34,410 nucleotides of DNA from Chloroflexota bacterium (GTDB lineage: Bacteria > Chloroflexota > Anaerolineae > Anaerolineales > Anaerolineaceae). Of this stretch, positions 1 to 9,273 are shown piece after piece. A model generated the notes under the pieces. That model ran no database searches, had not been told where the DNA came from, and saw only the letters and a program-made list of their open reading frames with translations. Numbering within the stretch: the first letter of the stretch is position 1; the number at the start of each line of letters is the position of its first letter. The position numbers and the translations under genes are program-made. Location: assembly GCA_012729755.1 (NCBI GenBank), contig JAAYCN010000021.1, positions 1 through 34,410 on the forward strand. Direction: 5' to 3'.

Positions 1-446
1 CCAGGATGAGGTTCTGTAGCTGGTTTATGCAGGTTGGGTGCAGCGACCAGAGACATTATCTGACACTCATCTCTCGGAGCGCAACCCAACACATCCGATT
101 GTTGACATCGACCTTCGCAGACACACCGAACCACCCTCTTCAGTCTCGCTGCGCCCGCCAGCTTCCCCCAGGAGGAAGCCTCGTCGATCCCATTCCACAG
201 GAGCTTGTTTCCAATTTTTAACGCTATCACAGCCTATTCATCTCACGTAGGGTTGGGTGACCACACCCAACCCCAACCTGCCGGAACGTAACCTGACAAC
301 CAACAAACGTAGCTTGGATGAAGCGACAACCGTCATCTACTACCCATGCCCTAACACGTCAACAACGCCCCTGCTCCCACCTGACGCACGAACGCCACCC
401 ATTGGATTAGAACCCCGTATTAAATTGTCAGCGTCGACAACAGCGC
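1..446. repeat. Non-coding end region with dispersed repeat remnants
   Basis: I see no convincing gene here; the open frames are short and of biased composition. The stretch holds several inverted repeats: GTTGGGT at 33-39 against ACCCAAC at 84-90; GCTTCC 161-166 against GGAAGC 174-179; and a perfect 9-bp stem GGTTGGGTG 251-259 with CACCCAACC 264-272 around a 4-base loop. Positions 127-150 recur, with one mismatch, in inverted orientation at 21665-21688. This looks like decayed copies of short dispersed palindromic repeats. It lies downstream of the ZIP gene, but no hairpin here is followed by a T-run, so I do not call a terminator. Confidence 0.55.
127..150 (+). repeat. 24-base dispersed repeat, copy 1
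   Basis: The segment starting CGAACCACCC matches the reverse complement of 21665-21688 at 23 of 24 bases. The two copies lie about 21.5 kb apart and both sit in non-coding sequence. In one frame both read as a short peptide containing PSSVSL, which is typical of spurious reading frames made by dispersed repeats. Confidence 0.6.
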
Positions 447-1274
447 TTATCCCAGCCCCACGTCGAGCATCATCATCACCACAAACCCCAACATCACCCC
501 CGCTGTAGCCACATCTGCCTTTTCGCTGATATCCTCGTCGCTCCTGCGCTGCGCTTCCGGAATCAGCTCTTCAGCCACCACATAAATCATCGCCCCTGCC
601 GCGAACGCCAGCATGAATGGCAGAATTGCCTCCACCGCCAACACCGCGTACGCCCCGATCATCGCCGCAAGAGGCTCAACCAGACCTGAAGCCTGTCCAT
701 ACAAAAATGCCTTCCAGCGCGACATGCCTTCCCGCCTGAGCGGGATCGAGACCGCTGCTCCTTCCGGGAAGTTCTGCAGGCCAATTCCCAAAGCTAACGC
801 CAACGCCCCGGCTAACGCCCCGCTGTCCCCAGAGGCCGCCGCCGCGCCAAAACCAACGCCCACTGCCAGACCTTCAGGGATGTTATGCAGGGTAATCGCC
901 AAAACCAGCATGACGCTGCGCTGCCACGACGTTTTGATGCCGTGCGTCGTGCTCATGTCCGCGTGAGTATGCGGCAAAAGGTGATCCACAGCGAATAAAA
1001 ACGCTCCCCCAGCCAAAAAGCCCAAAGCCGCGATCAGCCACGGAATCTGCCCTAAACCTTCCGCCATGTCAATCGCCGGGCTCAACAAAGACCAGAAACT
1101 CGCCGCGATCATCACTCCCGAAGCGAATCCCAACATCAGGTTGAGCGTTCGCCGGTGAATGGTTTTGAAAAAGAAAACCAGAGCCGCGCCGGCAGCAGTC
1201 ATCCCCCACGTAAACAAAGTCGCGATTAACGCTTGCAAAACGGCTGGCAAATTAGATAAAGCAGTCATCATCAT
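447..1274 (-). CDS. ZIP family divalent metal transporter
   Basis: A 275-residue polytopic membrane protein of the ZIP family (GufA/ZIP11-like branch), expected to import zinc or a related divalent cation into the cytoplasm. The two family metal-site motifs are present: HNIPEG at residues 130-135 and QNFPEG at 167-172, followed by a further Glu pair at 235-236. A His-rich loop (HTHADMSTTH, 102-111) sits between transmembrane segments. The start is one of three consecutive ATG codons (1274, 1271, 1268); no strong ribosome binding site separates them. It is the last gene of the minus-strand run, 108 bases after murJ, and may have its own promoter. Metal specificity cannot be read from the sequence. 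Confidence 0.88.
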   Translation of the reverse strand: MMMTALSNLPAVLQALIATLFTWGMTAAGAALVFFFKTIHRRTLNLMLGFASGVMIAASFWSLLSPAIDMAEGLGQIPWLIAALGFLAGGAFLFAVDHLLPHTHADMSTTHGIKTSWQRSVMLVLAITLHNIPEGLAVGVGFGAAAASGDSGALAGALALALGIGLQNFPEGAAVSIPLRREGMSRWKAFLYGQASGLVEPLAAMIGAYAVLAVEAILPFMLAFAAGAMIYVVAEELIPEAQRRSDEDISEKADVATAGVMLGFVVMMMLDVGLG

Positions 1275-1301
1275 CTCATTTCAACTTCAAGGATGCCAAA
1301 A

Positions 1302-1312
1302 ATTCTATCATA
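1302..1312 (-). promoter_or_regulatory. Possible -10 region for the ZIP gene
   Basis: On the minus strand this reads TATGATAGAAT, containing two overlapping -10-like hexamers about 30 bases upstream of the ZIP start. No good -35 is visible in the GC-rich sequence before it, so the call is weak. Confidence 0.3.
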
Positions 1313-1382
1313 GCGCAGGCGCGCGGGAGCCCTCACCTGCCCGATCCAACTCCGACCACCCTGGTCAGAGCCGACAGACCCT

Positions 1383-2981
1383 TCAGCCCATCCCTCCGAG
1401 TTTGCGCTTAATTCCCTTCAAAACCCCCCATACCTCCGGAACCTTCAACAGCGCCAACGCGCCGCCATACACTGCCAAACCGCCCGCCAGACCTGCCAAA
1501 AGGAGCGCCCTGGGTCGCCCTTCCAGACCGGACAATAACCCGATTAAAAGCGCTGCCATCACACCGGTAGCGATCAATGCCTTAACCGCTCCATCCCCCA
1601 ACAGCCTGCGGTTCAATCCGCCAATGCGCTTGCTCAACAGCGCCCACAAAACCCCACACTCTAACCCCGTCGCCAGCGAATTCGCCAACGCCAGTCCCCC
1701 ATGCGGCATCCATCCCATGCCCGCGAATAAGCGCGTAAACGCCAGTGACAGCAGGATATTCAACACCATTGCCGAAGTGGTCACCGTCACAGGCGTGCGC
1801 GTGTCCTGTCGGGCGAAAAACGCCCTTGTCAGCACCTCCACCAGGCTGTGCCCCAACAGCCCTGCCGCGTACCACAACAACGCCCACGCCACCATCTGCG
1901 TATCCTGCGCTCCGAAAGCCCCGCGTTCATACAGCGCCTTGACCAAAGGCACACGCAGCAGAATTAGCCCCGCGCTGGCCGGGATGGCAAGCAGCAGGAT
2001 CGTCCGCAAAATCCGCGAGATGGTTTGTCTGAACGCCTCAGTCTCCCCCATCTCTGCCTGTGCCGAAAGCGTCGGCAGCGAAGCGATCCCCGCCGACTGC
2101 GCGATCGCCGACTGCGGCATCAGCATCAGCGCGAAGGCCAGCGTAATCGCCGAAACCGAACTCACCCCGATCCCCAATGCGATGACGGTATTGGCTGCGA
2201 AATTAAGCTGCACTGCCCCAGACCCAATCAACCGCGGCGCCATTAAGCGCAGCACCTCACGCACCGGCTGGTCCTTCCAGCCGCTTCTCTGGTCATATTT
2301 CACCGCTGGCAGGCGCAGCAAAGCCGGCAGCTGGATCAGGAGATATCCCGCCGCTCCCAAAAGCGCGCCATAAGCCAGCCTCAAAACCCCCATATTTGAC
2401 GGCAACAGCAGCGTAGCCAGAATAATGCCGAGGTTATAAACCGCCAAAGACAACGCTGACACCAAAAACTTCTGGTGTGCGTTCAAAATGCCCATCACCA
2501 GCCCGCTGACGCCAAAAATAACCACGGTCGGCAGCATCACTCTCAGCATCTTCACCGTCAGCGCCAGGTCCTCCACACGCGCGGTCGGGTCAAGCAGGTA
2601 TAAGCCATGTCTCACCACCTGCGGTGCGAAAACCCACATTATCACCACAATTGCCATCAGCACAATCAATAAAACATTGAAAACGCCCGAAGCCAGCTTC
2701 CAGGCTTCTTCCCTTTTCTCCCTCGTCAATAAACCCGTAAACATGGGAATAAACGCTGACCCCAGCGCGCCGCCCGCCAGCAGGTTAAACAAAAACTCCG
2801 TAATACGGTTCGCGGCGTAAAACGCGTCCAGTTCGCCCAATGGAAAGGTGCGCGTCAAGACCATATTGCGCGCTAACCCCAGCAGGCTGCTGAGGATGAA
2901 AGCGCCCATTACCACCAACGCGGAACGTGAAATCTGGCGGCTGGCGCTGTTTTCTGATCGGGCTTCTGGTTGATTTACCAC
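1383..2981 (-). CDS. murJ: Lipid II flippase MurJ (MviN family)
   Basis: A protein of about 532 residues with many hydrophobic segments and the MurJ N-terminal pattern: a Ser/Gly-rich first helix (SSLLGLARN), then ELDAFYAANRI and GGALGSAFIPMF. MurJ flips the lipid-linked peptidoglycan precursor lipid II to the outer face of the cytoplasmic membrane. I chose the GTG at 2981: it follows the mazG stop by one base and has AAGGA upstream. An upstream in-frame start at 3050 would overlap mazG by 68 bases and add a hydrophilic leader unlike the family. Tight coupling to mazG suggests co-transcription. The family call is firm; the exact start is not. Confidence 0.92.
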   Translation of the reverse strand: MVNQPEARSENSASRQISRSALVVMGAFILSSLLGLARNMVLTRTFPLGELDAFYAANRITEFLFNLLAGGALGSAFIPMFTGLLTREKREEAWKLASGVFNVLLIVLMAIVVIMWVFAPQVVRHGLYLLDPTARVEDLALTVKMLRVMLPTVVIFGVSGLVMGILNAHQKFLVSALSLAVYNLGIILATLLLPSNMGVLRLAYGALLGAAGYLLIQLPALLRLPAVKYDQRSGWKDQPVREVLRLMAPRLIGSGAVQLNFAANTVIALGIGVSSVSAITLAFALMLMPQSAIAQSAGIASLPTLSAQAEMGETEAFRQTISRILRTILLLAIPASAGLILLRVPLVKALYERGAFGAQDTQMVAWALLWYAAGLLGHSLVEVLTRAFFARQDTRTPVTVTTSAMVLNILLSLAFTRLFAGMGWMPHGGLALANSLATGLECGVLWALLSKRIGGLNRRLLGDGAVKALIATGVMAALLIGLLSGLEGRPRALLLAGLAGGLAVYGGALALLKVPEVWGVLKGIKRKLGGMG

Positions 2982-2982
2982 A

Positions 2983-4464
2983 CTAAACCTTGTTCCTTTC
3001 GACGTCCTTGCAGTGTTTGGCTTCCTCCCACAGAGCGTCCATTTCCTCAAAACTCAGGTCCTGCACCGCCCGGCCTTCCGCGATCGCGTGCTTTTCAATA
3101 TACCCAAAGCGCCGCTTAAATCGCGCGTTGCATTCTCTCAACGCGAATTCCGGGTCAATTCCCAGCCACCGGATCAAGTTCACCGCGGCGAAAAGCAAAT
3201 CGCCCGACTCAGCCACCTTCTCAGCCTCATTCTCCGCGGCTTCGAGCTCTTCCAGTTCTTCCCTGATCTTCGCCAACACCGGAGCGATTTCAGGCCAGTC
3301 AAAGCCGACCCTCTGGGCGCGCTTTTGGATCTGTTCAGCCTGCGTCAGCGCCGGCAGCGCCAACGGGATGCCATCCAGCATGCCCTTTTCTTCCTCCTCG
3401 CCGCGCTGCCTGCGTTCGGCCGCCTTGATCTTTTCCCAATTCTTGATTACCGCGTCAGCCGAGCCCAGCTCCAAAGCGGAAAATACATGCGGGTGACGCC
3501 GGATCAGCTTCTGACTGATCCCCGCCAACACATCTGTCATGTTGAATTCCTGATCTTCTGAAGCGATTTGAGCATGCAAAACGATCTGCAGCAGCAGGTC
3601 GCCCAACTCCTCCTTCAAATGCTCAGGGTCCTCCTCGTCCAGCGCCTGCAAGACCTCATATGCTTCCTCGATCAGGTACGGTCTCAGGCTCAAATGGGTC
3701 TGTTCGCGATCCCAGGCGCATCCTCCCGGCGCGCGCAGTCTGCCAATCACGCCTTGCAGGTCCTCAAACGATCGTCCGCTCTCCAGCGGCGGCACGTAAA
3801 GGCTGGTCAGTCCGCCGATATGCGGTGAACGATCGATCTGCCACAAGGCTAATGACTCCACAGTCTCCATATTCGTTCCCGCGCCGTGCACCATCCTCAC
3901 CGGGTATTCATCCGCGTAATTGGCCATCAAAGTCAGTTTCAGTTCCGAAGCCAGCTCGCGGCTGGTCAGGTTGGTGATAATCGCCGGCTGGCTCGCCGGA
4001 TAGTTCGGCACCTCCAAATTGGCCAGCTTATTCGCGTCAGCGATATGCCAATGGGCAGTCACTGTTTCCCCAAGCGCCTGAGAAACCACGCTCAAAAAAC
4101 TCACGCCGTCAATGATTCTCACTGACCAACCGTCTTTTTTCGCTGCCCGCATCAACAGACTGACGCTCAAATCCCCCACTAATGGGCTCCCGGGCACGGC
4201 GTAAGTTACGCCCTCTGGTCTTCCCGCCAGCTCAATCAGCTGCCTGATCAACTGCGACAGACCCGCGGTTTCCTCGTTCGCGTCCTCATCGCTCAACTCA
4301 AACGACTTCACCTCCAAGCCCTCAGGCAGCCCCTGCATGGCTGGGTGAAGCGTGTCTCTCACCCAGATTTCACTTTGGCCGCTCAACCAGTCCCAGGCTT
4401 CGCGGGTGATCAGTTCCGCCCCTGCCGGTCCCAATCCGACGATTGTTAAATTCGCTTGTGTCAT
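2983..4464 (-). CDS. mazG: Tetrapyrrole methylase-MazG fusion, nucleotide pyrophosphohydrolase
   Basis: A 493-residue two-part protein. Residues 3 to about 210 form a tetrapyrrole (corrin/porphyrin) methylase-like domain with the N-terminal GLGPAG and the PGSPLVGD loop. From about 240 there is a MazG NTP pyrophosphohydrolase domain: GGCAWDREQTH, then the magnesium-binding IEEAYE and EELGDLLLQ segments. A second, weaker MazG-like repeat follows at about 365-480. The layout resembles Bacillus YabN. MazG hydrolyses NTPs to NMP and pyrophosphate and is linked to nucleotide-pool cleaning; the methylase half has no assigned substrate. I chose the ATG at 4464 because GGAG lies 6 bases upstream; a TTG at 4476 is also in frame. 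It lies between rpsI and murJ. Confidence 0.9.
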   Translation of the reverse strand: MTQANLTIVGLGPAGAELITREAWDWLSGQSEIWVRDTLHPAMQGLPEGLEVKSFELSDEDANEETAGLSQLIRQLIELAGRPEGVTYAVPGSPLVGDLSVSLLMRAAKKDGWSVRIIDGVSFLSVVSQALGETVTAHWHIADANKLANLEVPNYPASQPAIITNLTSRELASELKLTLMANYADEYPVRMVHGAGTNMETVESLALWQIDRSPHIGGLTSLYVPPLESGRSFEDLQGVIGRLRAPGGCAWDREQTHLSLRPYLIEEAYEVLQALDEEDPEHLKEELGDLLLQIVLHAQIASEDQEFNMTDVLAGISQKLIRRHPHVFSALELGSADAVIKNWEKIKAAERRQRGEEEEKGMLDGIPLALPALTQAEQIQKRAQRVGFDWPEIAPVLAKIREELEELEAAENEAEKVAESGDLLFAAVNLIRWLGIDPEFALRECNARFKRRFGYIEKHAIAEGRAVQDLSFEEMDALWEEAKHCKDVERNKV

Positions 4465-4473
4465 CCAATGCTC

Positions 4474-4532
4474 CAAAAAAGTCTGCCCTTAGACAGGCAA
4501 AGGCTGCCCGCCACTCAGCTGGACAGCCTTTG
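4474..4532 (-). terminator. Candidate terminator or attenuator between rpsI and mazG
   Basis: A perfect 9-bp inverted repeat (CAAAGGCTG 4498-4506 with CAGCCTTTG 4524-4532, 17-base loop) is followed on the minus strand by a short GTCT/AGAC hairpin and then six T at 4474-4479, just before the mazG ribosome binding site. The T-run is not immediately after the main stem, so read-through or attenuation is as likely as full termination. Confidence 0.45.
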
Positions 4533-4600
4533 AATTGTATCGCATCATTATCCTGTCGGCCGCAATAATCTTGCGCGCCGGAGGCACCATCATGCCGGAA

Positions 4601-4993
4601 TTAACGCTTGGTGTAGGTTGGGGCCTTGCGGGCGCGCTTCAGACCTGGCTTCTTGCGTTCCTTGACACGAGCGTCGCGGGTCAGCAGAGCCCGATCGCGC
4701 AGACCTTTGCGGGAACCTTCGTCCATCGCCACCAATGCGCGGGCCAAACCGAGCTTGACAGCGTCGCGTTGTCCGCTCACACCGCCGCCTTCGACATGCG
4801 CGGTTACATCCACCGCGTTGCTGGTCTGGCCAGCAGCCTCAATCGCGGTCAAAATCGCCGCGGCATCGCCCAGGCGGGGGAAGTAAGCATCGAGGGGCTT
4901 TTCATTGACGGTAAAGGTGCCGCTGCCCGCGCTGACGCGCACTCTGGCAGAGCTTTCTTTGCGACGACCAATTGCTTCTGTGTATTTTGCCAT
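4601..4993 (-). CDS. rpsI: 30S ribosomal protein S9
   Basis: 130 residues, the usual size for S9, which binds the head of the small subunit with its C-terminal tail reaching the P-site tRNA. Supporting features are the GRRKESSARV segment near the N-terminus, the GGGVSGQRDAVKLGLARAL core and the Lys/Arg-rich C-terminus ending in YTKR, the tail that contacts tRNA. It follows rplM by 15 bases, the common L13-S9 pair. The 136-base gap downstream contains a hairpin, so the ribosomal part of this transcript may end here. Confidence 0.97.
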   Translation of the reverse strand: MAKYTEAIGRRKESSARVRVSAGSGTFTVNEKPLDAYFPRLGDAAAILTAIEAAGQTSNAVDVTAHVEGGGVSGQRDAVKLGLARALVAMDEGSRKGLRDRALLTRDARVKERKKPGLKRARKAPTYTKR

Positions 4994-5008
4994 TGATAAT
5001 TCCTTTTA

Positions 5009-5446
<438 letters not shown>

Positions 5447-5496
5447 ATTCTCCGTTTTTCAAAATCCCAAACTCAACCCGCGCTTGCGGTATCGAG

Positions 5497-6252
5497 TCAA
5501 ATTGCTTCATCTTTATCCCCGGGGTAGACCACCTTGATCAGCGTCAACCCTCTTGCCGGCGCCAGCGCGACGATCCCGGTCGAACCGGTTTCCAGCCCAA
5601 CCCGAACAGTCTCTTCGGGCAGGTTCCCCAGCCCAATCTTTACCAACACCCATACGATTCTGCGCACCATGTGATACAAAAAGGCGTTGCCAGTGATCCA
5701 AAACACCATTCCGATCTCATTCCGCTGCCATTTTGCTTCAAATATCTCACGAGTGGTCGTCCCATTTTCCTTCAGAGCTTTTCCAAAAGCGCTGAAGTCA
5801 TGTTCACCGATCAGCTCCTCAGCTGCCCTGTTCATTTTTTCCAGGTCAGGCAACGTGTCCAGCCGCCAGGCGAAATGATCGACAAGCGGGTCGCGCGTCG
5901 GCCGGCTGTAAAGCTGATAGCGATAGGTCCTTTTCAGCGCGTCGTATCGCGGGTGAAAGGTTTCTCCAACTCGTTCCACAGCCTGCACCGAGAGATCATC
6001 CGGCAGGTTCGCGTTCAAGGCGCTCATCAGAGCAAAATCGCTGTGCCTCCAGTCGAAGCTGAAACTGACCACCTGGCCGAGCGCGTGCACGCCGCTGTCG
6101 GTGCGCCCCGAAGGGATCACCGCCCTGCCCTGCCATCCCAGCTCGCGCAGCGCTTCCTCAAAAGTCGCCTGCACGCTGTTCTTGATCGCCTGTCGCTGGA
6201 ACCCACTATAGAGAGTGCCGTCGTATGCGAGGATAAGTTTGTAATGTGCCAT
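5497..6252 (-). CDS. truA: tRNA pseudouridine(38-40) synthase TruA
   Basis: 251 residues from the ATG at 6252. TruA converts uridines 38, 39 and 40 of the tRNA anticodon arm to pseudouridine. The catalytic motif GRTDSGVHA is at residues 49-57, with the nucleophile Asp52. The N-terminal YDGTLYSGFQRQ and the C-terminal NAFLYHMVRRIV segments are also typical. An in-frame extension upstream to 6285 lacks family similarity; the MAHYKLILAYDG start fits the family. It lies 47 bases after rplQ and 50 before rplM, consistent with one transcript. Confidence 0.96.
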   Translation of the reverse strand: MAHYKLILAYDGTLYSGFQRQAIKNSVQATFEEALRELGWQGRAVIPSGRTDSGVHALGQVVSFSFDWRHSDFALMSALNANLPDDLSVQAVERVGETFHPRYDALKRTYRYQLYSRPTRDPLVDHFAWRLDTLPDLEKMNRAAEELIGEHDFSAFGKALKENGTTTREIFEAKWQRNEIGMVFWITGNAFLYHMVRRIVWVLVKIGLGNLPEETVRVGLETGSTGIVALAPARGLTLIKVVYPGDKDEAI

Positions 6253-6299
6253 GCCCTTCAATTCCCTGCGGTCTCGAAAGGCCAACTAACCTTCAAATC

Positions 6300-6683
6300 T
6301 TACTCAGCCACCAGCTCAAGCAGCACCATCTCAGCGTTATCGCCAAGCCTGGGGCCAAGTTTGAGCAGGCGTGTATAACCACCGGGGCGATTCGCGAAGC
6401 GCGGAGCGATATCATCAAACAATTTTTTGACGATTTCAGGGCTGGCGTTGCCAAGTTCCGACGCGATCTGTCGACGCGCGTTCATCTTTTCAACGTCATC
6501 ACCCTTGGCGCTGTTTTTGGCCACGGTTATCATTTTTTCAGCATCACTCTGAATAGATTTTGCTTTTGCCAGGGTGGTCTGGATTTTTTCGTGCTCGAAC
6601 AATTGCTTGATCATGGTCTTGCGCATGGAGTTGCGATGACCCATTGATCTGCCGAGGCGATATCCCTTCACATTGTGTCGCAT
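6300..6683 (-). CDS. rplQ: 50S ribosomal protein L17
   Basis: 127 residues. The N-terminus (RLGRSMGHRNSMRKTM) and the C-terminal GGYTRLLKLGPRLGDNA are diagnostic for L17, which sits near the exit tunnel opening. It starts 5 bases after the rpoA stop, the universal rpoA-rplQ pairing. Length is normal and there is no extension. Confidence 0.97.
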   Translation of the reverse strand: MRHNVKGYRLGRSMGHRNSMRKTMIKQLFEHEKIQTTLAKAKSIQSDAEKMITVAKNSAKGDDVEKMNARRQIASELGNASPEIVKKLFDDIAPRFANRPGGYTRLLKLGPRLGDNAEMVLLELVAE

Positions 6684-6688
6684 AAAAC

Positions 6689-7639
6689 TTACTCCACTTC
6701 TTTGTCTTCCAAGAATCCCTTTTCGATCATCTTGGCTCTTAATTCTGTCAGGCTCTTCTCACCGAAGTTGCGGATCGACAGCATGGCGGTCTCGCCCTTT
6801 TCGATCAAGTCCATCACGTCGCCAATCGTGGTCACCCCGGTACGCTTAAGCGAATTAAACACTCTCACCGACAAGTCCAGGGCTTCGATTGGGGTCTCAA
6901 TAGCTTCATTCGAGATTTTGCTTTCACCTTCCACAACCGGAGCGGTGCGAACCAGCAGTTCTTCGCTGGTGCCGCTGATGTAGCCCAAATGCTGCATCAG
7001 GATGCGAGACGAGTCAATCAGCGCTTTCTCAGGTGAGATCGTGCCGTCAGACCAGATTTCCAGATTCAGGCGATCATAATTTGTGCTGTGACCAACGCGA
7101 GCGCTGGTGACCGACCAGTTCACCCGGCGAATGGGTGAATAAATCGCGTCCACCGGCAAAACGCCAATCGGCAAATGCTCAGCGCGCTCACCAGCAGGCA
7201 AATAGCCGCGGCCCGCTTCAACCGTCATGTCCATCTCCACGTGCGCGTCCATTTCATTAATGCTGAAAAGGTACAGCTCAGGATTGATGATTTCAACTTC
7301 AGGCGGAGCGACAATATCGGCTGCGGTAATTGTGCCCTCGCCCTTCACCTCAAGGTGCAGGGTCGCGGTCTCAACATTATGCAGTTTCATGCGTAGCTGT
7401 TTGATCTGCAACATAATCTGAATGACATCTTCACGCACACCTTTGACCGTGCTGAACTCGTGCTGCACATCAGCAATTCTCACCGCTGTGACAGCCGCGC
7501 CATCCAGGCTCGAGAGCAAAGTGCGGCGCAGCGCGTTGCCAAGGGTTACCCCAAAGCCGCGTTCCAGCGGGCTGATCGTAAATTTTCCGTAGTCCCGGGA
7601 TTCATCCACCCGTTCTACTTTTGGTGTTACCATTTCCAT
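6689..7639 (-). CDS. rpoA: DNA-directed RNA polymerase alpha subunit
   Basis: 316 residues from the ATG at 7639, normal for alpha. The N-terminal assembly domain (about 1-230) includes RGFGVTLGNALRRTLLSSL, and the C-terminal domain (about 245-305) has the helix-hairpin-helix pattern LKRTGVTTIGDV and IRNFGEKSLTEL, which contacts UP elements and activators. I prefer the ATG at 7639 (AGGA just upstream) or the next ATG at 7633 to a GTG at 7651. It follows rpsD by 62 bases and is followed closely by rplQ. Confidence 0.97.
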   Translation of the reverse strand: MEMVTPKVERVDESRDYGKFTISPLERGFGVTLGNALRRTLLSSLDGAAVTAVRIADVQHEFSTVKGVREDVIQIMLQIKQLRMKLHNVETATLHLEVKGEGTITAADIVAPPEVEIINPELYLFSINEMDAHVEMDMTVEAGRGYLPAGERAEHLPIGVLPVDAIYSPIRRVNWSVTSARVGHSTNYDRLNLEIWSDGTISPEKALIDSSRILMQHLGYISGTSEELLVRTAPVVEGESKISNEAIETPIEALDLSVRVFNSLKRTGVTTIGDVMDLIEKGETAMLSIRNFGEKSLTELRAKMIEKGFLEDKEVE

Positions 7640-7701
7640 AATTCCTGCCACGGTTACCCCTAACCAGTCTATCTCATTCAGAAAGACTACTAGATCTAAG
7701 A

Positions 7702-8340
7702 TTAGCGCGAGTAATATTCAACGATCAACTGTTCGTTGAGGTTACCGTCAATTTCAGAGCGTTCCGGCAGGCGCAGCATGCGACCATTCAAATTAGTCAG
7801 ATCGCGAGCCAGCCAGGTGGGAACATTGCGACCTTCAGCCTCTTCGCGAAGGTTCTTAAAATAAGTGCTGTCTTTCGATTGATCGCGAACGCTGATCACA
7901 TCGTCCACTTTCACACCCAGCGAAGGGATGTCAGCACGCGCGCCATTGACCAGAAAATGGCCGTGGTTCACCAGGATGCGAGCCTGTGAGCGGCTTGACG
8001 CGAAACCCAGGCGATAAACAACATTGCTCAGGCGGGTCTCGAGGATCGTCAGCAGGTTCATACCTGTCAAGCCGCGCATGCGCAGCGCCGTGCCGTAATA
8101 GCGGCGGAACTGGCGTTCATACACGCCGTAGACACGGCGGGCTTTTTGTTTGGCACGCAGCTGCTTGGCATAGTCAGATTCACGTCCCGGTCGGGCGGAA
8201 GCCGTCTTGCCATGCTGGCCAGGCGGATAACCGCGCTTTTCAAAGGCACATTTCGGGGTAAAGCAGCGCTCACCCTTCAAAAACAGTTTCTCACCTTCGC
8301 GGCGGCATAATCGACAAACAGCGTCAGTATATCTTGCCAT
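7702..8340 (-). CDS. rpsD: 30S ribosomal protein S4, zinc-binding form
   Basis: 212 residues. S4 is a primary 16S rRNA binder that nucleates small-subunit assembly and in several bacteria represses its own operon. The N-terminus has four Cys in a C-x2-C ... C-x4-C arrangement (VCRLC, then RCFTPKC), so this is the zinc-binding version. The GYPPGQHG segment, the S4 RNA-binding domain ([18 protein letters not shown] through [11 protein letters not shown]) and the C-terminal [11 protein letters not shown] are all present. It lies in the alpha-operon order rpsM-rpsK-rpsD-rpoA-rplQ. Confidence 0.97.
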   Translation of the reverse strand: MARYTDAVCRLCRREGEKLFLKGERCFTPKCAFEKRGYPPGQHGKTASARPGRESDYAKQLRAKQKARRVYGVYERQFRRYYGTALRMRGLTGMNLLTILETRLSNVVYRLGFASSRSQARILVNHGHFLVNGARADIPSLGVKVDDVISVRDQSKDSTYFKNLREEAEGRNVPTWLARDLTNLNGRMLRLPERSEIDGNLNEQLIVEYYSR

Positions 8341-8362
8341 AATATTATTCCTTTTTCCTAAA

Positions 8363-8767
8363 TTACACGCGGCGCTTCTTGGGTGGGCGGCAGCCGTTAT
8401 GGGGCACTGGCGTCAGATCTGAGATCATGCGCACTTTGATGCCTAATGACTGCACAGCACGAATGGCTGCTTCACGTCCCGGACCAGGTCCCTTAACGAA
8501 AAGTTCAACTTCCTGAATGCCCATGCCCTGGGCGACCTTGATGGTCTGCTCGGTGGCCATTCGGGCGGCAAATGGGGTGCTCTTGCGCGAACCTTTAAAC
8601 CCAGCCGAACCGCTACTGCCCCAGCAAACAGTGTTGCCCTGCAGATCAGTCACGGTCACAATGGTATTATTAAAGGAGGCAAATACATGCACCTGCCCTG
8701 TCGAAATCTGGCGCTTCACTTTACGGGAACTCGTGGTTCGTCGCGCGGTTTTTGCTTGTTTAGCCAT
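8363..8767 (-). CDS. rpsK: 30S ribosomal protein S11
   Basis: 134 residues. S11 forms part of the platform near the mRNA exit and Shine-Dalgarno region. The [19 protein letters not shown] stretch, [13 protein letters not shown], the [12 protein letters not shown] loop and the C-terminal [18 protein letters not shown] are all classic. It is 22 bases upstream of rpsD. The gap to rpsM before it is unusually long (105 bases) and structured. Confidence 0.97.
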   Translation of the reverse strand: MAKQAKTARRTTSSRKVKRQISTGQVHVFASFNNTIVTVTDLQGNTVCWGSSGSAGFKGSRKSTPFAARMATEQTIKVAQGMGIQEVELFVKGPGPGREAAIRAVQSLGIKVRMISDLTPVPHNGCRPPKKRRV

Positions 8768-8806
8768 AATTCTTCCTCACTAATCAATCATCTCTGACTT
8801 ACCTTG

Positions 8807-8872
8807 CTTTGGGGGCCGCTGGGGAAAAAGGGAGGAACCCCGCCCAAAACTCAGGCATTGGTCAGTCCAATG
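8807..8872 (-). promoter_or_regulatory. Two adjacent inverted repeats in the rpsM-rpsK gap
   Basis: Directly after the rpsM stop, CATTGG (8856-8861) pairs with CCAATG (8867-8872) over a 5-base loop. Next on the minus strand, 8807-8848 can fold as a long G/C-rich hairpin, with CTTTGGGG at its left end pairing with CCCAAA at its right end and an inner GGGG/CCCC pairing. The rest of the alpha operon is tightly packed, so this could be an RNA processing, attenuation or ribosomal-protein binding site. Confidence 0.4.
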
Positions 8873-9262
8873 CTACTTCTTGGTAGCGCCCTTGCGGCGA
8901 CCGCGCCCAGCAACTGTCTTCTTGGGACCTTTGCGCGTGCGCGAGTTGGTGCGGGTGCGTTGACCACGCAGAGGCAGGTTGCGGCGGTGGCGCATGCCGC
9001 GATAACAGCCAATTTCAACCAGGCGCTTGATATTCATCTGAACTTCGCGGCGCAGATCGCCTTCGACCTTCAGGTTTTGGCCAATATAATCACGCAGCTT
9101 CGACACTTCATTTTCAGGCATGTCTTTAACACGGATATCAGGATCAACACCTGTGGCTGCCAAGATGTCATCAGCAGTCTTCGGGCCGATGCCGTAGATA
9201 TAACGTAAACCAATCTGGATGCGCTTGTTGCGCGGTAGGTCAACACCTTCAATACGAGCCAT
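8873..9262 (-). CDS. rpsM: 30S ribosomal protein S13
   Basis: 129 residues. S13 is in the head of the small subunit and makes bridges to the large subunit. The start [15 protein letters not shown], the helix-hairpin-helix segment [20 protein letters not shown], and the C-terminal [19 protein letters not shown] are typical. The very basic tail ends in GRRKGATKK. It follows rpmJ by 11 bases in the usual alpha-operon order. Confidence 0.97.
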   Translation of the reverse strand: MARIEGVDLPRNKRIQIGLRYIYGIGPKTADDILAATGVDPDIRVKDMPENEVSKLRDYIGQNLKVEGDLRREVQMNIKRLVEIGCYRGMRHRRNLPLRGQRTRTNSRTRKGPKKTVAGRGRRKGATKK

Positions 9263-9273
9263 GTTCTAATCCT

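Noticed and set aside
1-446. Possible CRISPR or tandem repeat because of recurring GTTGGGT/ACCCAAC motifs
   Set aside because: The motifs are irregularly spaced and in both orientations, with no regular repeat-spacer pattern.
1159-2373. A 404-residue plus-strand open frame opposite murJ
   Set aside because: It is the antisense shadow of murJ: rich in Pro, Ser and Ala, with no ribosome binding site or family resemblance.
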